A DNA stretch of 64,000 nucleotides from Marinomonas shanghaiensis (GCF_003259175.1 NZ_QGOK01000018.1:55514-119513); one strand, 5' to 3'; positions 16,599-26,153 are shown, counted from the stretch's first letter. Numbers and translations: made by a program. Notes: a model not told the origin generated them from the letters alone.

Positions 16599-18362
16599 TC
16601 AAAATTCATACTGGCTAAGACCTAAGCCAGCGTTTTCAACGACCTTTAAAGCCGCCATGGCAAAAGGCAAACGGTAAGCACCATAGAAAGTCACCATGGC
16701 CTTAATATTTTGCTCATAGGACGCATCGTCGTTTTCATGTGCTTGTAAATACGCCAAGACACTCAACAACTGCCAAGTGCAGCATAAGATGCCCATCGCC
16801 TCTAAAAAAGGCACAGACACCGCCTGTAAAGACGTCGTATCAACTTCATGATTTAATAAATATGCGTTCAGTAAAGACGTCACTTTTTCCACCGTCTGCT
16901 GTGTCTCTTTCGCTATTGGGGCAAATACAACATCGGATTCAAACGCACGGGCTAACTGAGTAATGTCTGCCAACAACTCGGTCAACGCTTTCCCCTCGTC
17001 GCCACGAACTTTTCTAAACACCAAGTCACGGGCTTGAATGCCGGTCGTACCTTCATAAATCGTCGTCACCCGTGCATCACGCATTATTTGCGCGACACCG
17101 GTTTCTTCCACAAACCCCATACCGCCAAACACTTGCACTACTTGCCCCGCCATCACATTGGCACGCTCCGTCGCAAAGGCTTTAAAGATCGGCGTCAACA
17201 AAGCGACTCGGTCTTTTTTCGATTGATTGTGGTTTGAGGAATCATCAGCCACTTCGGTCGCATCAATTTGCGCGGCAATCAGATAGCCCAAGGCACGCAA
17301 TGCAAAGGTTTCCGAACGCATTTCTAGCAACATGCGCTTTACATCAGCGTGTTCGACAATAGCAACTTTTTCACCTTGGTTATTCGTGCCTTGGGTACGT
17401 TCTTTAGCGTATTCCAATGCGCGTTGATACCCCAACTCTCCCAAAGCCACACCTTGTAAACCACAACTTAAACGGGCTTCGTTCATCAACACAAACATCG
17501 CCATTAGACCTTGGTTCAGTTCGCCCACTAATTCGCCAATACAGTTATCTTGATCACCGTAACTCATGGAACACGTTGGGCTACCATGAAGCCCCATTTT
17601 GTGTTCAATGCCCGTACAACGCACATCGTTAAACTCACCTAGCGCACCGTCTTCTGCAACGCGATATTTGGGCACAATAAATAACGAAATGCCGCGACTG
17701 CCTGCCGGCGCATCTGGTGTTCTCGCCAACACCAAATGAACAATGTTGTCCGTTAGGTCATGCTCACCGTAGGTGATGTAGATCTTCTGACCCTTGATTT
17801 TATACGTGCCGTCAGATTGGGGAATCGCCTTCGTATTCAACGCCCCTAAATCCGAACCCGCATTAGGCTCAGTCAACGCCATTGCCACGGTCCATTCACC
17901 ACTCACAATGTTGGGCAAATAACGTTTTTGAATCGCTTCGTTGGCGAAGTTCAATAAAATCTCTGAGCCGCCTTGTGCTAAAGCTTGAAACATCACAAAG
18001 GCCAAATTGGCAGATAGCCACATCTCATTCACTGGCTGAGCGATGTATTTGGGCAGACCTTGACCACCAAATGCTTCGGGCAACGCCAAACCAATCCAAC
18101 CTGATTCGGCGAATTGCTGATACGCTTCTCGCCAGCCGTCCGCTGTTGTTACCTTGCCATCTTGAAAGCGACACCCTTGCACATCCCCCACCGCATTCAA
18201 CGGCGCAAGCACACCAGAAGCAAACTTCGCGGCTTCTTCCATCACTGCATTGGCCAACTCGGGATCAAAACCATCCAGCGACTCAAACGTCGCTAGATCT
18301 TGTTGAAGATAAGCTTGTGCCACCAGCAGTTGCATGTCTTTATAAGGCGCTTGATAGGTCAT
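16599..18362 (-). CDS. Large acyl-CoA dehydrogenase (DmdC-like, C-terminal extension)
   Basis: A 587-residue flavoenzyme, about 200 residues longer than ordinary acyl-CoA dehydrogenases because of a C-terminal extension. Domain order is N-terminal helical, middle beta (MALTEPNAGSD at 161-171) and C-terminal helical. The catalytic glutamate is E437 in IYEGTTGIQA. The closest described type is the DmdC/FadE-like group that includes 3-methylmercaptopropionyl-CoA dehydrogenase. It would introduce the alpha-beta double bond and pass electrons to the EtfBA encoded downstream. A 136-bp gap to the ligase gene holds a short hairpin, AGTGGTT-TATTC-AACCACT at 16535-16553, without a T-run. Confidence 0.9.
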   Translation of the reverse strand: MTYQAPYKDMQLLVAQAYLQQDLATFESLDGFDPELANAVMEEAAKFASGVLAPLNAVGDVQGCRFQDGKVTTADGWREAYQQFAESGWIGLALPEAFGGQGLPKYIAQPVNEMWLSANLAFVMFQALAQGGSEILLNFANEAIQKRYLPNIVSGEWTVAMALTEPNAGSDLGALNTKAIPQSDGTYKIKGQKIYITYGEHDLTDNIVHLVLARTPDAPAGSRGISLFIVPKYRVAEDGALGEFNDVRCTGIEHKMGLHGSPTCSMSYGDQDNCIGELVGELNQGLMAMFVLMNEARLSCGLQGVALGELGYQRALEYAKERTQGTNNQGEKVAIVEHADVKRMLLEMRSETFALRALGYLIAAQIDATEVADDSSNHNQSKKDRVALLTPIFKAFATERANVMAGQVVQVFGGMGFVEETGVAQIMRDARVTTIYEGTTGIQARDLVFRKVRGDEGKALTELLADITQLARAFESDVVFAPIAKETQQTVEKVTSLLNAYLLNHEVDTTSLQAVSVPFLEAMGILCCTWQLLSVLAYLQAHENDDASYEQNIKAMVTFYGAYRLPFAMAALKVVENAGLGLSQYEF

Positions 18363-18389
18363 TATCGTCTCCCGAATACACTCATCTGA

Positions 18390-19157
18390 CTATTTCGCCG
18401 CCATACGAATCGCACCATCAAGACGAATCACTTCGCCATTCAGCATGCCATTTTCAATGATGTGTTGCGCCAATGCTGCGTATTCATCTGGCTCACCAAG
18501 ACGCGGTGGAAATGGCACAGATTCACCCAAAGATTTTTGCACTTCTTCTGGGAGAACATCCATCATAGGCGTTTTGAAAAGGCCCGGGGCAATGGTCATT
18601 ACGCGAATACCAAAGCGCGCTAATTCGCGGGCAATCGGCAAGGTCATGGCACAAACCCCTCCTTTAGAAGCCGCATAACCAGCCTGACCGATTTGACCAT
18701 CAAAGGCCGCCACAGACGCCGTATTAATAATCACACCTCGCTCTAAATTCGCTTCAGGTTCATTGTGCTGCATTTTGTCAGCCACCAAACGAATCATATT
18801 AAAGGTGCCGATTAGGTTTACTGATACCGCACGCTGAAACGACGCCAAACGATGCGGGCCTTCACGACCAACAATACGTTCTGCGCCTGGAATGCCCGCA
18901 CAGTTGATCAAACCACTGATTGGACCAAACGCTTCAACCGCTTTGTCCACTGCATTTTGTACAGACTCTTCGTTAACGATGTCTGTCACGCAACCTTGCA
19001 CACGCTCGCCTAAAGAAGCTTTCACACGGGCCAAACCCGCTTCATTCACATCGGCTAAAGTGACTTTCGCCCCCAAACCATGAAGACGACGCGCCACCGC
19101 CTCGCCAATACCGGAAGCCGAACCGGTCACCACAAAATGCTTGTCTTGAATTTGCAT
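18390..19157 (-). CDS. SDR-family 3-hydroxyacyl-CoA dehydrogenase (HSD17B10-like)
   Basis: A 255-residue short-chain dehydrogenase. The cofactor loop is [16 protein letters not shown], with an aspartate (LADVN) at the end of strand 2 that favours NAD. NCAG is present, and the catalytic Ser-Tyr-Lys are in [22 protein letters not shown]. The pattern and the C-terminal [15 protein letters not shown] match type-2 3-hydroxyacyl-CoA dehydrogenases. It would oxidise the hydroxyacyl-CoA formed by the crotonase encoded next to it. It starts 27 bp upstream of the acyl-CoA dehydrogenase gene. Confidence 0.88.
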   Translation of the reverse strand: MQIQDKHFVVTGSASGIGEAVARRLHGLGAKVTLADVNEAGLARVKASLGERVQGCVTDIVNEESVQNAVDKAVEAFGPISGLINCAGIPGAERIVGREGPHRLASFQRAVSVNLIGTFNMIRLVADKMQHNEPEANLERGVIINTASVAAFDGQIGQAGYAASKGGVCAMTLPIARELARFGIRVMTIAPGLFKTPMMDVLPEEVQKSLGESVPFPPRLGEPDEYAALAQHIIENGMLNGEVIRLDGAIRMAAK

Positions 19158-19206
19158 CTAAATACTCCTGATCTTGCTGTTATTTTTATTACCAAGGGCA
19201 AAACTC

Positions 19207-19965
19207 TTAGCTTTTTTTACGATTCAAAAATGCGTCAATACGCGCTTTTACTTCATCACTGGTTTGCGTAATGCCACAAATCAATGATTCAGTGTACAAA
19301 CCTTCTTGCGCCGACATATTACTGATACGGCTCAGACCTGTGGTCATGGCCCAGTTGGAGTATTTCGAGTTTTTGCCAATACCTTCGGCGATTTCAAAGG
19401 CTTTCGCCAAGGCTTCACCGTTACCAACAACATAATGCGCCAAGCCAATGCGAAGACCCTCTTCGGCTCTGACATCACGACCGGTCAACATCATTTCCGT
19501 CATGCGACTCGCACCGATCACATTCGCCACATTGACGGACGCACCACCACCGACAAAAATGCCATGCTTGCCTTCAGGTAAACGATAGAAAGTATTTTCT
19601 TCACTGACGCGCACATGGGCACAAATCGCCAATTCCAAACCGCCACCAATCACCGCACCGTGCATAGCAGCAACCACCGGAATACCAGAATCGCTAATAT
19701 GACCAAACACGCGATGCCACATATTGGAGTGCTTAACGACTTCAAACGGCTCACGGGCTTTGTGTTCTTGTAGATCCAAACCGGAGCAAAATTCAGGGCC
19801 ATTTCCAGAAAACACAATGACATTGACATCATCGGTTAAATTCAAAAACACCTGTTCGATTTCAAGACACAAACGGTCATTGATGGCATTCTTCTTCTCA
19901 GGGCGATTCAGCTGCAAATGCGCGATGCCATTTTCTACGGAGTAATTAATAAATTGATACGTCAT
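19207..19965 (-). CDS. Crotonase-family enoyl-CoA hydratase
   Basis: A 252-residue crotonase-fold protein. The oxyanion-hole segments are FCSGLDLQEHKA and AAMHGAVIGGGLELAICAHV. An acidic residue is present in the hydratase region (RLPEGKHGIFVGGGAS), although the usual second catalytic glutamate position is replaced by a GGG loop, so hydratase versus isomerase or another crotonase activity is not certain. It lacks the signature of feruloyl-CoA hydratase/lyase (for example WTAGMDLKEYF). In the operon it fits the hydration step of beta-oxidation. Confidence 0.85.
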   Translation of the reverse strand: MTYQFINYSVENGIAHLQLNRPEKKNAINDRLCLEIEQVFLNLTDDVNVIVFSGNGPEFCSGLDLQEHKAREPFEVVKHSNMWHRVFGHISDSGIPVVAAMHGAVIGGGLELAICAHVRVSEENTFYRLPEGKHGIFVGGGASVNVANVIGASRMTEMMLTGRDVRAEEGLRIGLAHYVVGNGEALAKAFEIAEGIGKNSKYSNWAMTTGLSRISNMSAQEGLYTESLICGITQTSDEVKARIDAFLNRKKS

Positions 19966-20054
19966 CTTGGATTACCTTTAAAATTTTATTGGGCCTTTGC
20001 ACGATATGATGTGCAAATGAGCGACCGTATAATCGAGCACAGTAGTCGTGCCGT

Positions 20055-21257
20055 TTAGCGATCTGAAACCTTGATCACCACAGCCATGCCGGTATCACCC
20101 GCCGCGCAGCCTGTAAACAAACCATAGCCACCGCCAATCAGTACTAACTCTTCAATCAGCTCAATAATGGCGCGCATACCGGTTGGCCCTTGAGGATGCC
20201 CCCAAATCAATGAACAGCCATAGTTGTTCATGGTCATCACATCGATGTCCATGGCTTTCGCAAAAGCCACATCGTTAACCGCAAAGGGGTTGTGTGTTTT
20301 GATCGCTTTGACTTGTTTAATGTCCACTCCCGCCACCGCAAGGGCGCGTTTCGCCGCCTCAATGGGAGCGGCTGGCATATAAGCCAAATCATCGCGTGCT
20401 TGCCCAAAACCTAGCACTTCAATTCTGATTTCAGGACGAGCCGTAAGGGATGCCACGTCTTCTGAGCGACAAAGAATCGCCGACGCATTACCGTCAGCGG
20501 GATGCGTTTGGTTACCGTAGGTAATTACCCCACCCTCTTGAATCGGTTTCAGCTTTTGCAAGCCTTCTAGAGTCGTTGGGAACACCCCTTCGTCACCTGT
20601 GATCACGGTTTCTTCTTTTTTGAAGTTGGCCGTTGGCACAGACAAAGGCAGCGTCATATAACGCTTTTGAAAGGCTTGATCGTCTTTTAATGCGTCTTGG
20701 TATTGTTCAAAACGACGAAAAGTGACCAGATCCAATTCTTCACGAGTAATGTCAAACCGCTTGGCCACGTTTTCACCGGTTTGCATCATGGAATGACCGC
20801 CCACACAATCGTTCATCATGTTGTAAGTTACTTGATCTTCTGATGCACCGGCTGGGCCTTTCGCATTTGGGTAGTAAAGATGCGGGCCATTTGAGCAACG
20901 ATCTGCGGTGATCAACAAAGACACCTTCGCCATGCCACAGACAATTTCTGACGCTGCAGCAAACAAACCACGCGCACTGGTAGCACAGACCTGATTGACC
21001 GCATGACCGGCGGTATTCACCGCACCAATGTCATACAAAGGCCAAGGCGCACCGTTAAAAGATTGGTACTGGTTCACCGTCATACCCAATACGCCAGAAT
21101 CAAAAATCAACGGATCAATATTGCGTTTTGCCAATTCTGCTTTTGCCACATGGGCCGCAAACTTCATTGAGTGCAAATGCTGCAATGAACCTTGCCACTT
21201 GGTAAACGGCGTACTCCAGTAAGCGCCGTAGGGAATTTCTACATTCTTAATAGACAT
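20055..21257 (-). CDS. Divergent thiolase-family protein
   Basis: A 400-residue thiolase-fold protein. The nucleophilic cysteine is C91 in NQVCATSARG. A histidine follows in IWGHPQGPTG near the C terminus, and the second cysteine region reads GCAAGDTGMAVV. The classical NEAFA motif is replaced by HNPFAVNDVAFA, which places it in a divergent thiolase subgroup rather than with AtoB or FadA. It would cleave a 3-ketoacyl-CoA in the last step of the pathway; branched or aromatic ketoacyl substrates are possible. It is separated by 26 bp from the CoA-transferase gene. Confidence 0.85.
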   Translation of the reverse strand: MSIKNVEIPYGAYWSTPFTKWQGSLQHLHSMKFAAHVAKAELAKRNIDPLIFDSGVLGMTVNQYQSFNGAPWPLYDIGAVNTAGHAVNQVCATSARGLFAAASEIVCGMAKVSLLITADRCSNGPHLYYPNAKGPAGASEDQVTYNMMNDCVGGHSMMQTGENVAKRFDITREELDLVTFRRFEQYQDALKDDQAFQKRYMTLPLSVPTANFKKEETVITGDEGVFPTTLEGLQKLKPIQEGGVITYGNQTHPADGNASAILCRSEDVASLTARPEIRIEVLGFGQARDDLAYMPAAPIEAAKRALAVAGVDIKQVKAIKTHNPFAVNDVAFAKAMDIDVMTMNNYGCSLIWGHPQGPTGMRAIIELIEELVLIGGGYGLFTGCAAGDTGMAVVIKVSDR

Positions 21258-21283
21258 AAGGTTTCCTCGCTTATTTATTCTTG

Positions 21284-22855
21284 TTATTTTTGCTGATCAG
21301 CTGCTGCCATGATGTCGCCTAAACCGCCCCACTGTTCGGCAAAGATAGCGGCTGGCATGGTTTTCAGGTCATCGGCGATAATAGGACGAAATGCCATTGC
21401 ACTGAGTACGTCTTTTTCCAAATCCAATCCGGGCGCAATTTCCGTTAACACCATGCCTTCTTGACGTAACTCCAATACACAACGCTCCGTCACAAACACC
21501 ACAGACTGATGGTTAGCACGCGCAACCGCACCGCTGAAAGTAATGTGATCAACGGTCTCGACAAACTTCTGCACCTTGCCTTCTTCCAATACGGTCATCT
21601 GGCCGTTTTCAAAACCAAGTTTCGCGCCGTTCACCAAGGTACCGCAGAACACCACTTTCTTGGCGCTCTGGGAAATGTTGATAAAACCACCCGGTCCAAC
21701 CACTTTAGGGCCAAATTTACTGACGTTTAAATTGCCGTCTTTGTCGGCTTGTGCCAGTCCCAAGAAGGCAATGTCCAAACCGCCGCCGTCATAAAAATCG
21801 AACTGCGCTTCGTGTTCAATAATGGCATCCGCATTCCACGCCGCCCCAAAATCCCCGCCAGAAGCAGGAATACCACCGTATGTGCCAAGCTCTGTGGTTA
21901 AGGTAAACAAATGGGAGACTTTTTCTTCTGCCGCAATCGCCGCAACGCCGTCTGGCATACCAATACCAAGATTCACCATGACATTGGCTTTCAGTTCCAT
22001 CGCAGCACGACGCGCAATCACTTTACGGTCACTAAATGGCATAGGTGGCAAAGCGTTTAACGGTACACGTGAGTTACCGGCTAAACCTGGATTGTAGGTT
22101 GTGGTGATGGTTTGTTTATGATCTTCTGCAGGTGCGACGGTAATGTAATCCACCAACACACCGGGCACTTTCACTTCTTTTGGATTAATAGAATGGCGTT
22201 CGGCAATGTATTTCACTTGCGCAATAACAATACCACCACTGTTTTTAGCGGCTTGAGCCATCGGCAGAATTTCCGCCAACATAGCCTCTTCTTCTACAGA
22301 CAAATTGCCATTTTCATCCGCTGTTGTGGCACGAATGATCACCACATCTAAGGGAAATTTTTTATACAGCAACCATTCTTCGTCTTCAATATTGATGCGT
22401 TTAACCAAATCTTCCGTGGTTAAAGACGTGACTTTACCGCCACTAATCAAAGGATCAACATAGGTTCCCATGCCCACTTTGGTAATGACCCCTGGTTTAT
22501 TACCAGCAATTTGACGCCACATAGTGGTCAACACACCTTGTGGCAATAGATAGGCTTCAATCGCATTATCTGTGATCATTTGCGCCATCTTGGGCGCTTG
22601 ACCGGTATGACCAGAAATCAAGCGTTTCACCAAATTTGGGTGCGCCATGTGCGACATACCAGCGTCTTTACCGTCACCGCAACCGCAATCATGAATGAGG
22701 GTTAACTGTTGTGGATGGCCTGTTTCTTTAAAACGTTGTTCCACGGCCTTAGCAACGGCTTCAGCAAAATACGACATACCCACCGTTGACCAAGCCACAT
22801 TGGCACCATCAGGGATCAAATCAGCGGCTTGCGCTAGAGAAATAACCTTACTCAT
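21284..22855 (-). CDS. Fused acetate/3-ketoacid CoA-transferase (YdiF-like)
   Basis: A 523-residue family I CoA-transferase with alpha and beta halves fused, as in E. coli YdiF (531 residues). The catalytic glutamate is E322 in LTTELGTYGGIPAS. The beta half also shows NVMVNLGIGMPDGVA. It moves CoA between acyl-CoAs, for example from acetyl-CoA to the imported acid or a ketoacid intermediate. It is the first gene of the leftward nine-gene operon, with its start 286 bp from the divergent TRAP gene and two inverted-repeat sites in between. This is a different enzyme from the two-subunit AtoDA at 36.3-37.7 kb. Confidence 0.9.
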   Translation of the reverse strand: MSKVISLAQAADLIPDGANVAWSTVGMSYFAEAVAKAVEQRFKETGHPQQLTLIHDCGCGDGKDAGMSHMAHPNLVKRLISGHTGQAPKMAQMITDNAIEAYLLPQGVLTTMWRQIAGNKPGVITKVGMGTYVDPLISGGKVTSLTTEDLVKRINIEDEEWLLYKKFPLDVVIIRATTADENGNLSVEEEAMLAEILPMAQAAKNSGGIVIAQVKYIAERHSINPKEVKVPGVLVDYITVAPAEDHKQTITTTYNPGLAGNSRVPLNALPPMPFSDRKVIARRAAMELKANVMVNLGIGMPDGVAAIAAEEKVSHLFTLTTELGTYGGIPASGGDFGAAWNADAIIEHEAQFDFYDGGGLDIAFLGLAQADKDGNLNVSKFGPKVVGPGGFINISQSAKKVVFCGTLVNGAKLGFENGQMTVLEEGKVQKFVETVDHITFSGAVARANHQSVVFVTERCVLELRQEGMVLTEIAPGLDLEKDVLSAMAFRPIIADDLKTMPAAIFAEQWGGLGDIMAAADQQK

Positions 22856-22910
22856 TTTTAACCCTCACATTTCTTTTATATTTGTTTAATTAGTCGGGGA
22901 TTTTTTTAAT

Positions 22911-22925
22911 GTTGTACATTACAAC
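22911..22925. promoter_or_regulatory. Inverted repeat, candidate MarR operator 1
   Basis: GTTGTACATTACAAC has perfect 5-bp arms around ACATT and lies 56 bp upstream of the CoA-transferase start, where a repressor would block the leftward operon. ATTACAAC recurs in variant form before the marR gene (ATTACACC at 26090, ATTACAAT at 26113), consistent with autoregulation by that MarR protein. Confidence 0.45.
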
Positions 22926-22997
22926 TATTTTTTTTACAAACTTTTTTTAGAGGCGTTACTTTTTTTGAATACCTTGAGTGAAAATTCTATAAAGGCG

Positions 22998-23018
22998 ATT
23001 GTTGAAAAGCACAACAAT
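22998..23018. promoter_or_regulatory. Inverted repeat, candidate MarR operator 2
   Basis: ATTGTTG (22998-23004) and CAACAAT (23012-23018) form perfect 7-bp arms around a 7-base spacer. It shares GTTG/CAAC arms with the site at 22911 and the string CAACAATTTG with the region before marR (about 26079). Its place in the divergent gap suggests control of the TRAP genes. The binding protein is inferred from context. Confidence 0.4.
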
Positions 23019-23057
23019 TTGTGTCAAAAAGGTATTATTCTTAGGAAGGAATAACAA

Positions 23058-23092
23058 AGAGGAAGGTTAGTCAATGTATCTATCCTTCCTCT
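23058..23092 (+). promoter_or_regulatory. 5' UTR hairpin before the TRAP operon
   Basis: AGAGGAAGG (23058-23066) pairs perfectly with CCTTCCTCT (23084-23092); TAG and CTA inside the loop can extend the stem. It lies about 50 bases before the dctP start in the probable leader RNA. No T-run follows, so it may affect mRNA stability or leader structure rather than terminate transcription. Confidence 0.35.
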
Positions 23093-23141
23093 AGAAAGCA
23101 TAAAAAAGCACTTACATAACAAAAACAATCAGGTGATTAAA

Positions 23142-24179
23142 ATGAATAAAATAAAACTAAAAAGCTTGGCGCTTCTTGCAGGCTCAATCCTGTCAATCAA
23201 TGCCATCGCGGCGAACCCTGAATATACATTCAAGCTGCATCACATGCTGCCACCAGCGTCTAATGCGCACGCTAACTTCTTGCAGCCTTGGGCTGAACAA
23301 GTTGAAAAAGATTCCAACGGTCGTATTCACATTGAGCTTTACCCTTCTATGCAATTAGGCGGTAGCCCTCCACAGTTATTCGACCAAGTCCGCAAAGGTA
23401 TTATTGACGTCACTTGGACCGTGGGTGGTTATACGCCTGGACGTTTCCCTAAAGCCACCGTATTTGAATTGCCTTTTGTGCCTGTTAATGCTCGCGTTAC
23501 CAGTATGGCATTACAAGAATACGCCGAAACAGAAATGCAAGATGAACTAAAAGACGTTCACTTACTTGCAATGCACACGCATTTCCCAGGCTCACTTCAC
23601 TCTCGTGAAAAAGACATTAAAACATTAGAAGATCTTAAAGGTCTTAAAGTTCGAGCCCCTAACAAAATGCTTGCTGACGCCTTAAACATCATTGGTGCCA
23701 ACACGGTATTTATGCCTGTACCAACCATGCCAAGCGCCCTTTCCAAAGGGGTTATTGATGTCACTGCGCTGCCATTTGAAGTCGTTAAACCACTTAAAAT
23801 TCAAGAGTTGGCGACACACCAAACCGAGTTTAAAGGCGACCGAGGCTTCTATACTCAATTCTTCATTTTCGCGATGAACAAAGACAGCTACGCCAAGTTG
23901 CCTGACGATCTTAAAAAGGTCATTGATCAAAACTCTGGTGTTCCTTTAGCAGGCTTTATCGGCGACGCCTTTGATGCTTATGAAGTTGGGGCTCGTAAAG
24001 AAGCGGTTGATCGTGGCAATACTTTCAACACCATCGAGGGTGCTGAATACGAACATTGGAAGACAACACTGGCGCCGGTTACGACACAATGGATAGAAGA
24101 TATGAACAAGGAAGGCTACGAGGCTCAACGTCTTTTGGATAAAGCAAACTCGCTTATTCAAAAATACCAAAACTTTTAA
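23142..24179 (+). CDS. dctP: TRAP transporter solute-binding protein, DctP type
   Basis: A 345-residue periplasmic receptor with a signal peptide ending at about residue 23 (AIA before ANPEYTFK). DctP-family blocks include LHHMLPPASNAH, ADALNIIGANTVFMPVPTMP and the conserved arginine in KGLKVRAPNKMLAD, which binds the carboxylate of the ligand. The ATG at 23142 is preferred because AGGTGA lies six bases upstream; a GTG at 23133 is inside that ribosome binding site. It starts the DctPQM operon, divergent from the CoA-dependent catabolic operon. The ligand is therefore probably that pathway's carboxylate substrate. Confidence 0.93.
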   Translation: MNKIKLKSLALLAGSILSINAIAANPEYTFKLHHMLPPASNAHANFLQPWAEQVEKDSNGRIHIELYPSMQLGGSPPQLFDQVRKGIIDVTWTVGGYTPGRFPKATVFELPFVPVNARVTSMALQEYAETEMQDELKDVHLLAMHTHFPGSLHSREKDIKTLEDLKGLKVRAPNKMLADALNIIGANTVFMPVPTMPSALSKGVIDVTALPFEVVKPLKIQELATHQTEFKGDRGFYTQFFIFAMNKDSYAKLPDDLKKVIDQNSGVPLAGFIGDAFDAYEVGARKEAVDRGNTFNTIEGAEYEHWKTTLAPVTTQWIEDMNKEGYEAQRLLDKANSLIQKYQNF

Positions 24180-24202
24180 GCCATCGAGTTGGATGAGTTA
24201 GC

Positions 24203-24706
24203 ATGATCAAATTAACTGTAGACATACACAGATCTGTTCTAGGTCGTTTGTCGAATCTATTTGCGCTAACGGGTGGTTTTATCATGTTAATGCTGGCGGT
24301 GATCACCGTCGCCAGCATTATCGGTAGAACAACCATTGGTCAATCGATTGAAGGCGATTATGAAATCACTGAAATGGGTCTTGCCATGGCAATATTTCTC
24401 TTTCTGCCTGAATGTTACATCAGAAAAGGCCATGTTGTGGTTGATCTATTTACAGCACATTGCAAACCAAGCACGCTGTTTAAATTAGATACGCTGAGCG
24501 ATTTGATTTTTACCGTAGTAGCGTTTCTCTTTGCCTATCGAATGAGCTTAAGCGGACTCGAAGCCAAGGAGTACATGGAGCAATCTATGTTACTCGCCTT
24601 ACCGACTTGGTGGATATACGTTGTTGGCGTTGTCACCATGGCACTTTGTGGCATGTGTGGTCTGTATAATCTGTTCCACGCGTTCGTTGGAGGCAAACAT
24701 GAGTAA
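24203..24706 (+). CDS. dctQ: TRAP transporter small permease, DctQ type
   Basis: A 167-residue inner-membrane protein with four predicted helices, for example LFALTGGFIMLMLAVITVAS and the C-terminal WWIYVVGVVTMALCGMCGL, of normal DctQ length. It forms the small membrane subunit joining DctM. It follows dctP by 23 bp and overlaps dctM by 8 bp. Confidence 0.92.
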   Translation: MIKLTVDIHRSVLGRLSNLFALTGGFIMLMLAVITVASIIGRTTIGQSIEGDYEITEMGLAMAIFLFLPECYIRKGHVVVDLFTAHCKPSTLFKLDTLSDLIFTVVAFLFAYRMSLSGLEAKEYMEQSMLLALPTWWIYVVGVVTMALCGMCGLYNLFHAFVGGKHE

Positions 24707-26018
24707 TATTGAGCTGGCCTTTTTCATGATGGCAGCCCTGCTCGTTCTAATGAGCATCCGAATTCCAATTGCGTTAACCATGCTCGTCTGTGGCGCGGTA
24801 GGTTATTCGCTGATTGGCGGCTTTCCAGCTTTGTTGGAATATCTTGGTACGGCGCCTATTTCTAAATTTTCCACTTACGACTTGTCGGTTGTCCCCTTAT
24901 TTTTGTTGATGGGTGAGCTGGCAACCCGTTCAGGTATTACTGCTGAACTGTTTCGTACTTGCAACACTTGGATTGGTCGTCAACGGGGTGGCATCGCCAT
25001 GGCTGCTATTGCAGGGTGTGCTGCTTTTGGCGCCATTTGTGGCTCGTCTTTGGCAACCGCATCGACCATGGGAAAAGTGGCACTACCTGAAATGAAGCGC
25101 CTTAATTACTCTGGCAGCTTAGCCGCTGGTGCACTCGCGGCAGGCGGTACTTTAGGTATCCTAATTCCGCCGTCCATGGTGTTGATCATTTTCGCGGTAC
25201 TGACCGAGCAAAACATTTCAAAAATGTTTATTGCAGCTTTTATACCGGGCTTTTTAGCCGCGGGTGGCTACATTCTCGCCATTGCTATTTATGTGCGAAT
25301 TTATCCAAATTCTGGTCCTCGTGGCGAGAAAACCACTTGGGCTCAGAAAATCAAATCCACAAAAGACGTGTGGCACATTACGGGCATTTTCTTAACCGTA
25401 TTGGGTGGTATTTATATGGGGATTTTCACCCCCACTGAAGCCGCTTCCGTCGGGGTGATTTTAACGGCCATTCTTGCACTTACTCATGGCAAGATGCGTT
25501 TAGATGGGCTACTGGTCTGCTTAATGCGCACCGCTGTTTCTTCTGCAATGATCTTCTTCATCGTATTAGGAGCCGATCTTTTTAGTGTCTTTATTGCCCT
25601 ATCACGATTACCAGATCTAGGAGTTGAACTGATACAGAATTCTGGTTTATCGCCTTATACCATACTCGTCTGTATGCTATTGACTTACTTGGTAATGGGG
25701 TGTTTCTTAGACAGTCTCGCCATGATCTTACTGACGATCCCTATCTATTTCCCTATTATCATGGTGATGGATTTCGGCATACCGCAAGCGGACTTGGGAA
25801 TTTGGTTTGGGATACTCGCGTTAATCGTCGTAGAAGTAGGATTGATTACGCCTCCAGTCGGTATGAACGTGTTCATTATCAAATCCTTTGATGATGCGCT
25901 AAAACTAAAAGACTGCTTTAAAGGCGTGATTCCCTTCTTAATCTCTGACTTCGTCAGGGTCGCCTTACTGATCCTCTTCCCAAGCATCAGCTTAGGATTG
26001 GTTCATCTGATTGGCTAA
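24699..26018 (+). CDS. dctM: TRAP transporter large permease, DctM type
   Basis: A 439-residue polytopic membrane protein, the substrate-translocating subunit. Family blocks include CAAFGAICGSSLATASTMGKV, shown here only in part as GAICGSSLATASTMG, LAAGGTLGILIPPSM and a C-terminal VGLITPPVGMNVFI. The start at 24699 is chosen because GGAGG lies just upstream and the 8-bp overlap with dctQ is typical of coupled TRAP genes. The gene ends 15 bp before a strong terminator. Confidence 0.95.
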   Translation: MSNIELAFFMMAALLVLMSIRIPIALTMLVCGAVGYSLIGGFPALLEYLGTAPISKFSTYDLSVVPLFLLMGELATRSGITAELFRTCNTWIGRQRGGIAMAAIAGCAAFGAICGSSLATASTMGKVALPEMKRLNYSGSLAAGALAAGGTLGILIPPSMVLIIFAVLTEQNISKMFIAAFIPGFLAAGGYILAIAIYVRIYPNSGPRGEKTTWAQKIKSTKDVWHITGIFLTVLGGIYMGIFTPTEAASVGVILTAILALTHGKMRLDGLLVCLMRTAVSSAMIFFIVLGADLFSVFIALSRLPDLGVELIQNSGLSPYTILVCMLLTYLVMGCFLDSLAMILLTIPIYFPIIMVMDFGIPQADLGIWFGILALIVVEVGLITPPVGMNVFIIKSFDDALKLKDCFKGVIPFLISDFVRVALLILFPSISLGLVHLIG

Positions 26019-26033
26019 TCTAGCATAGGGTTA

Positions 26034-26060
26034 AAAAAGCTGGCGGTTTGCCAGCTTTTT
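26034..26060. terminator. Intrinsic terminator after dctM
   Basis: An 11-bp perfect stem, AAAAAGCTGGC (26034-26044) and GCCAGCTTTTT (26050-26060), with a five-base loop and T-rich end. It separates the DctPQM operon from marR. Confidence 0.93.
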
Positions 26061-26153
26061 ACTATTTATATAAAGCTCAACAATTTGGCATTACACCAAT
26101 ATTGATTTTTATATTACAATGCCCGTTTACCCAATAAAAAGAATGAGATTCAA

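Noticed and set aside
19207..19965. Feruloyl-CoA hydratase/lyase (ech)
   Set aside because: The crotonase lacks the conserved residues of that subgroup and no vanillin dehydrogenase gene accompanies it.
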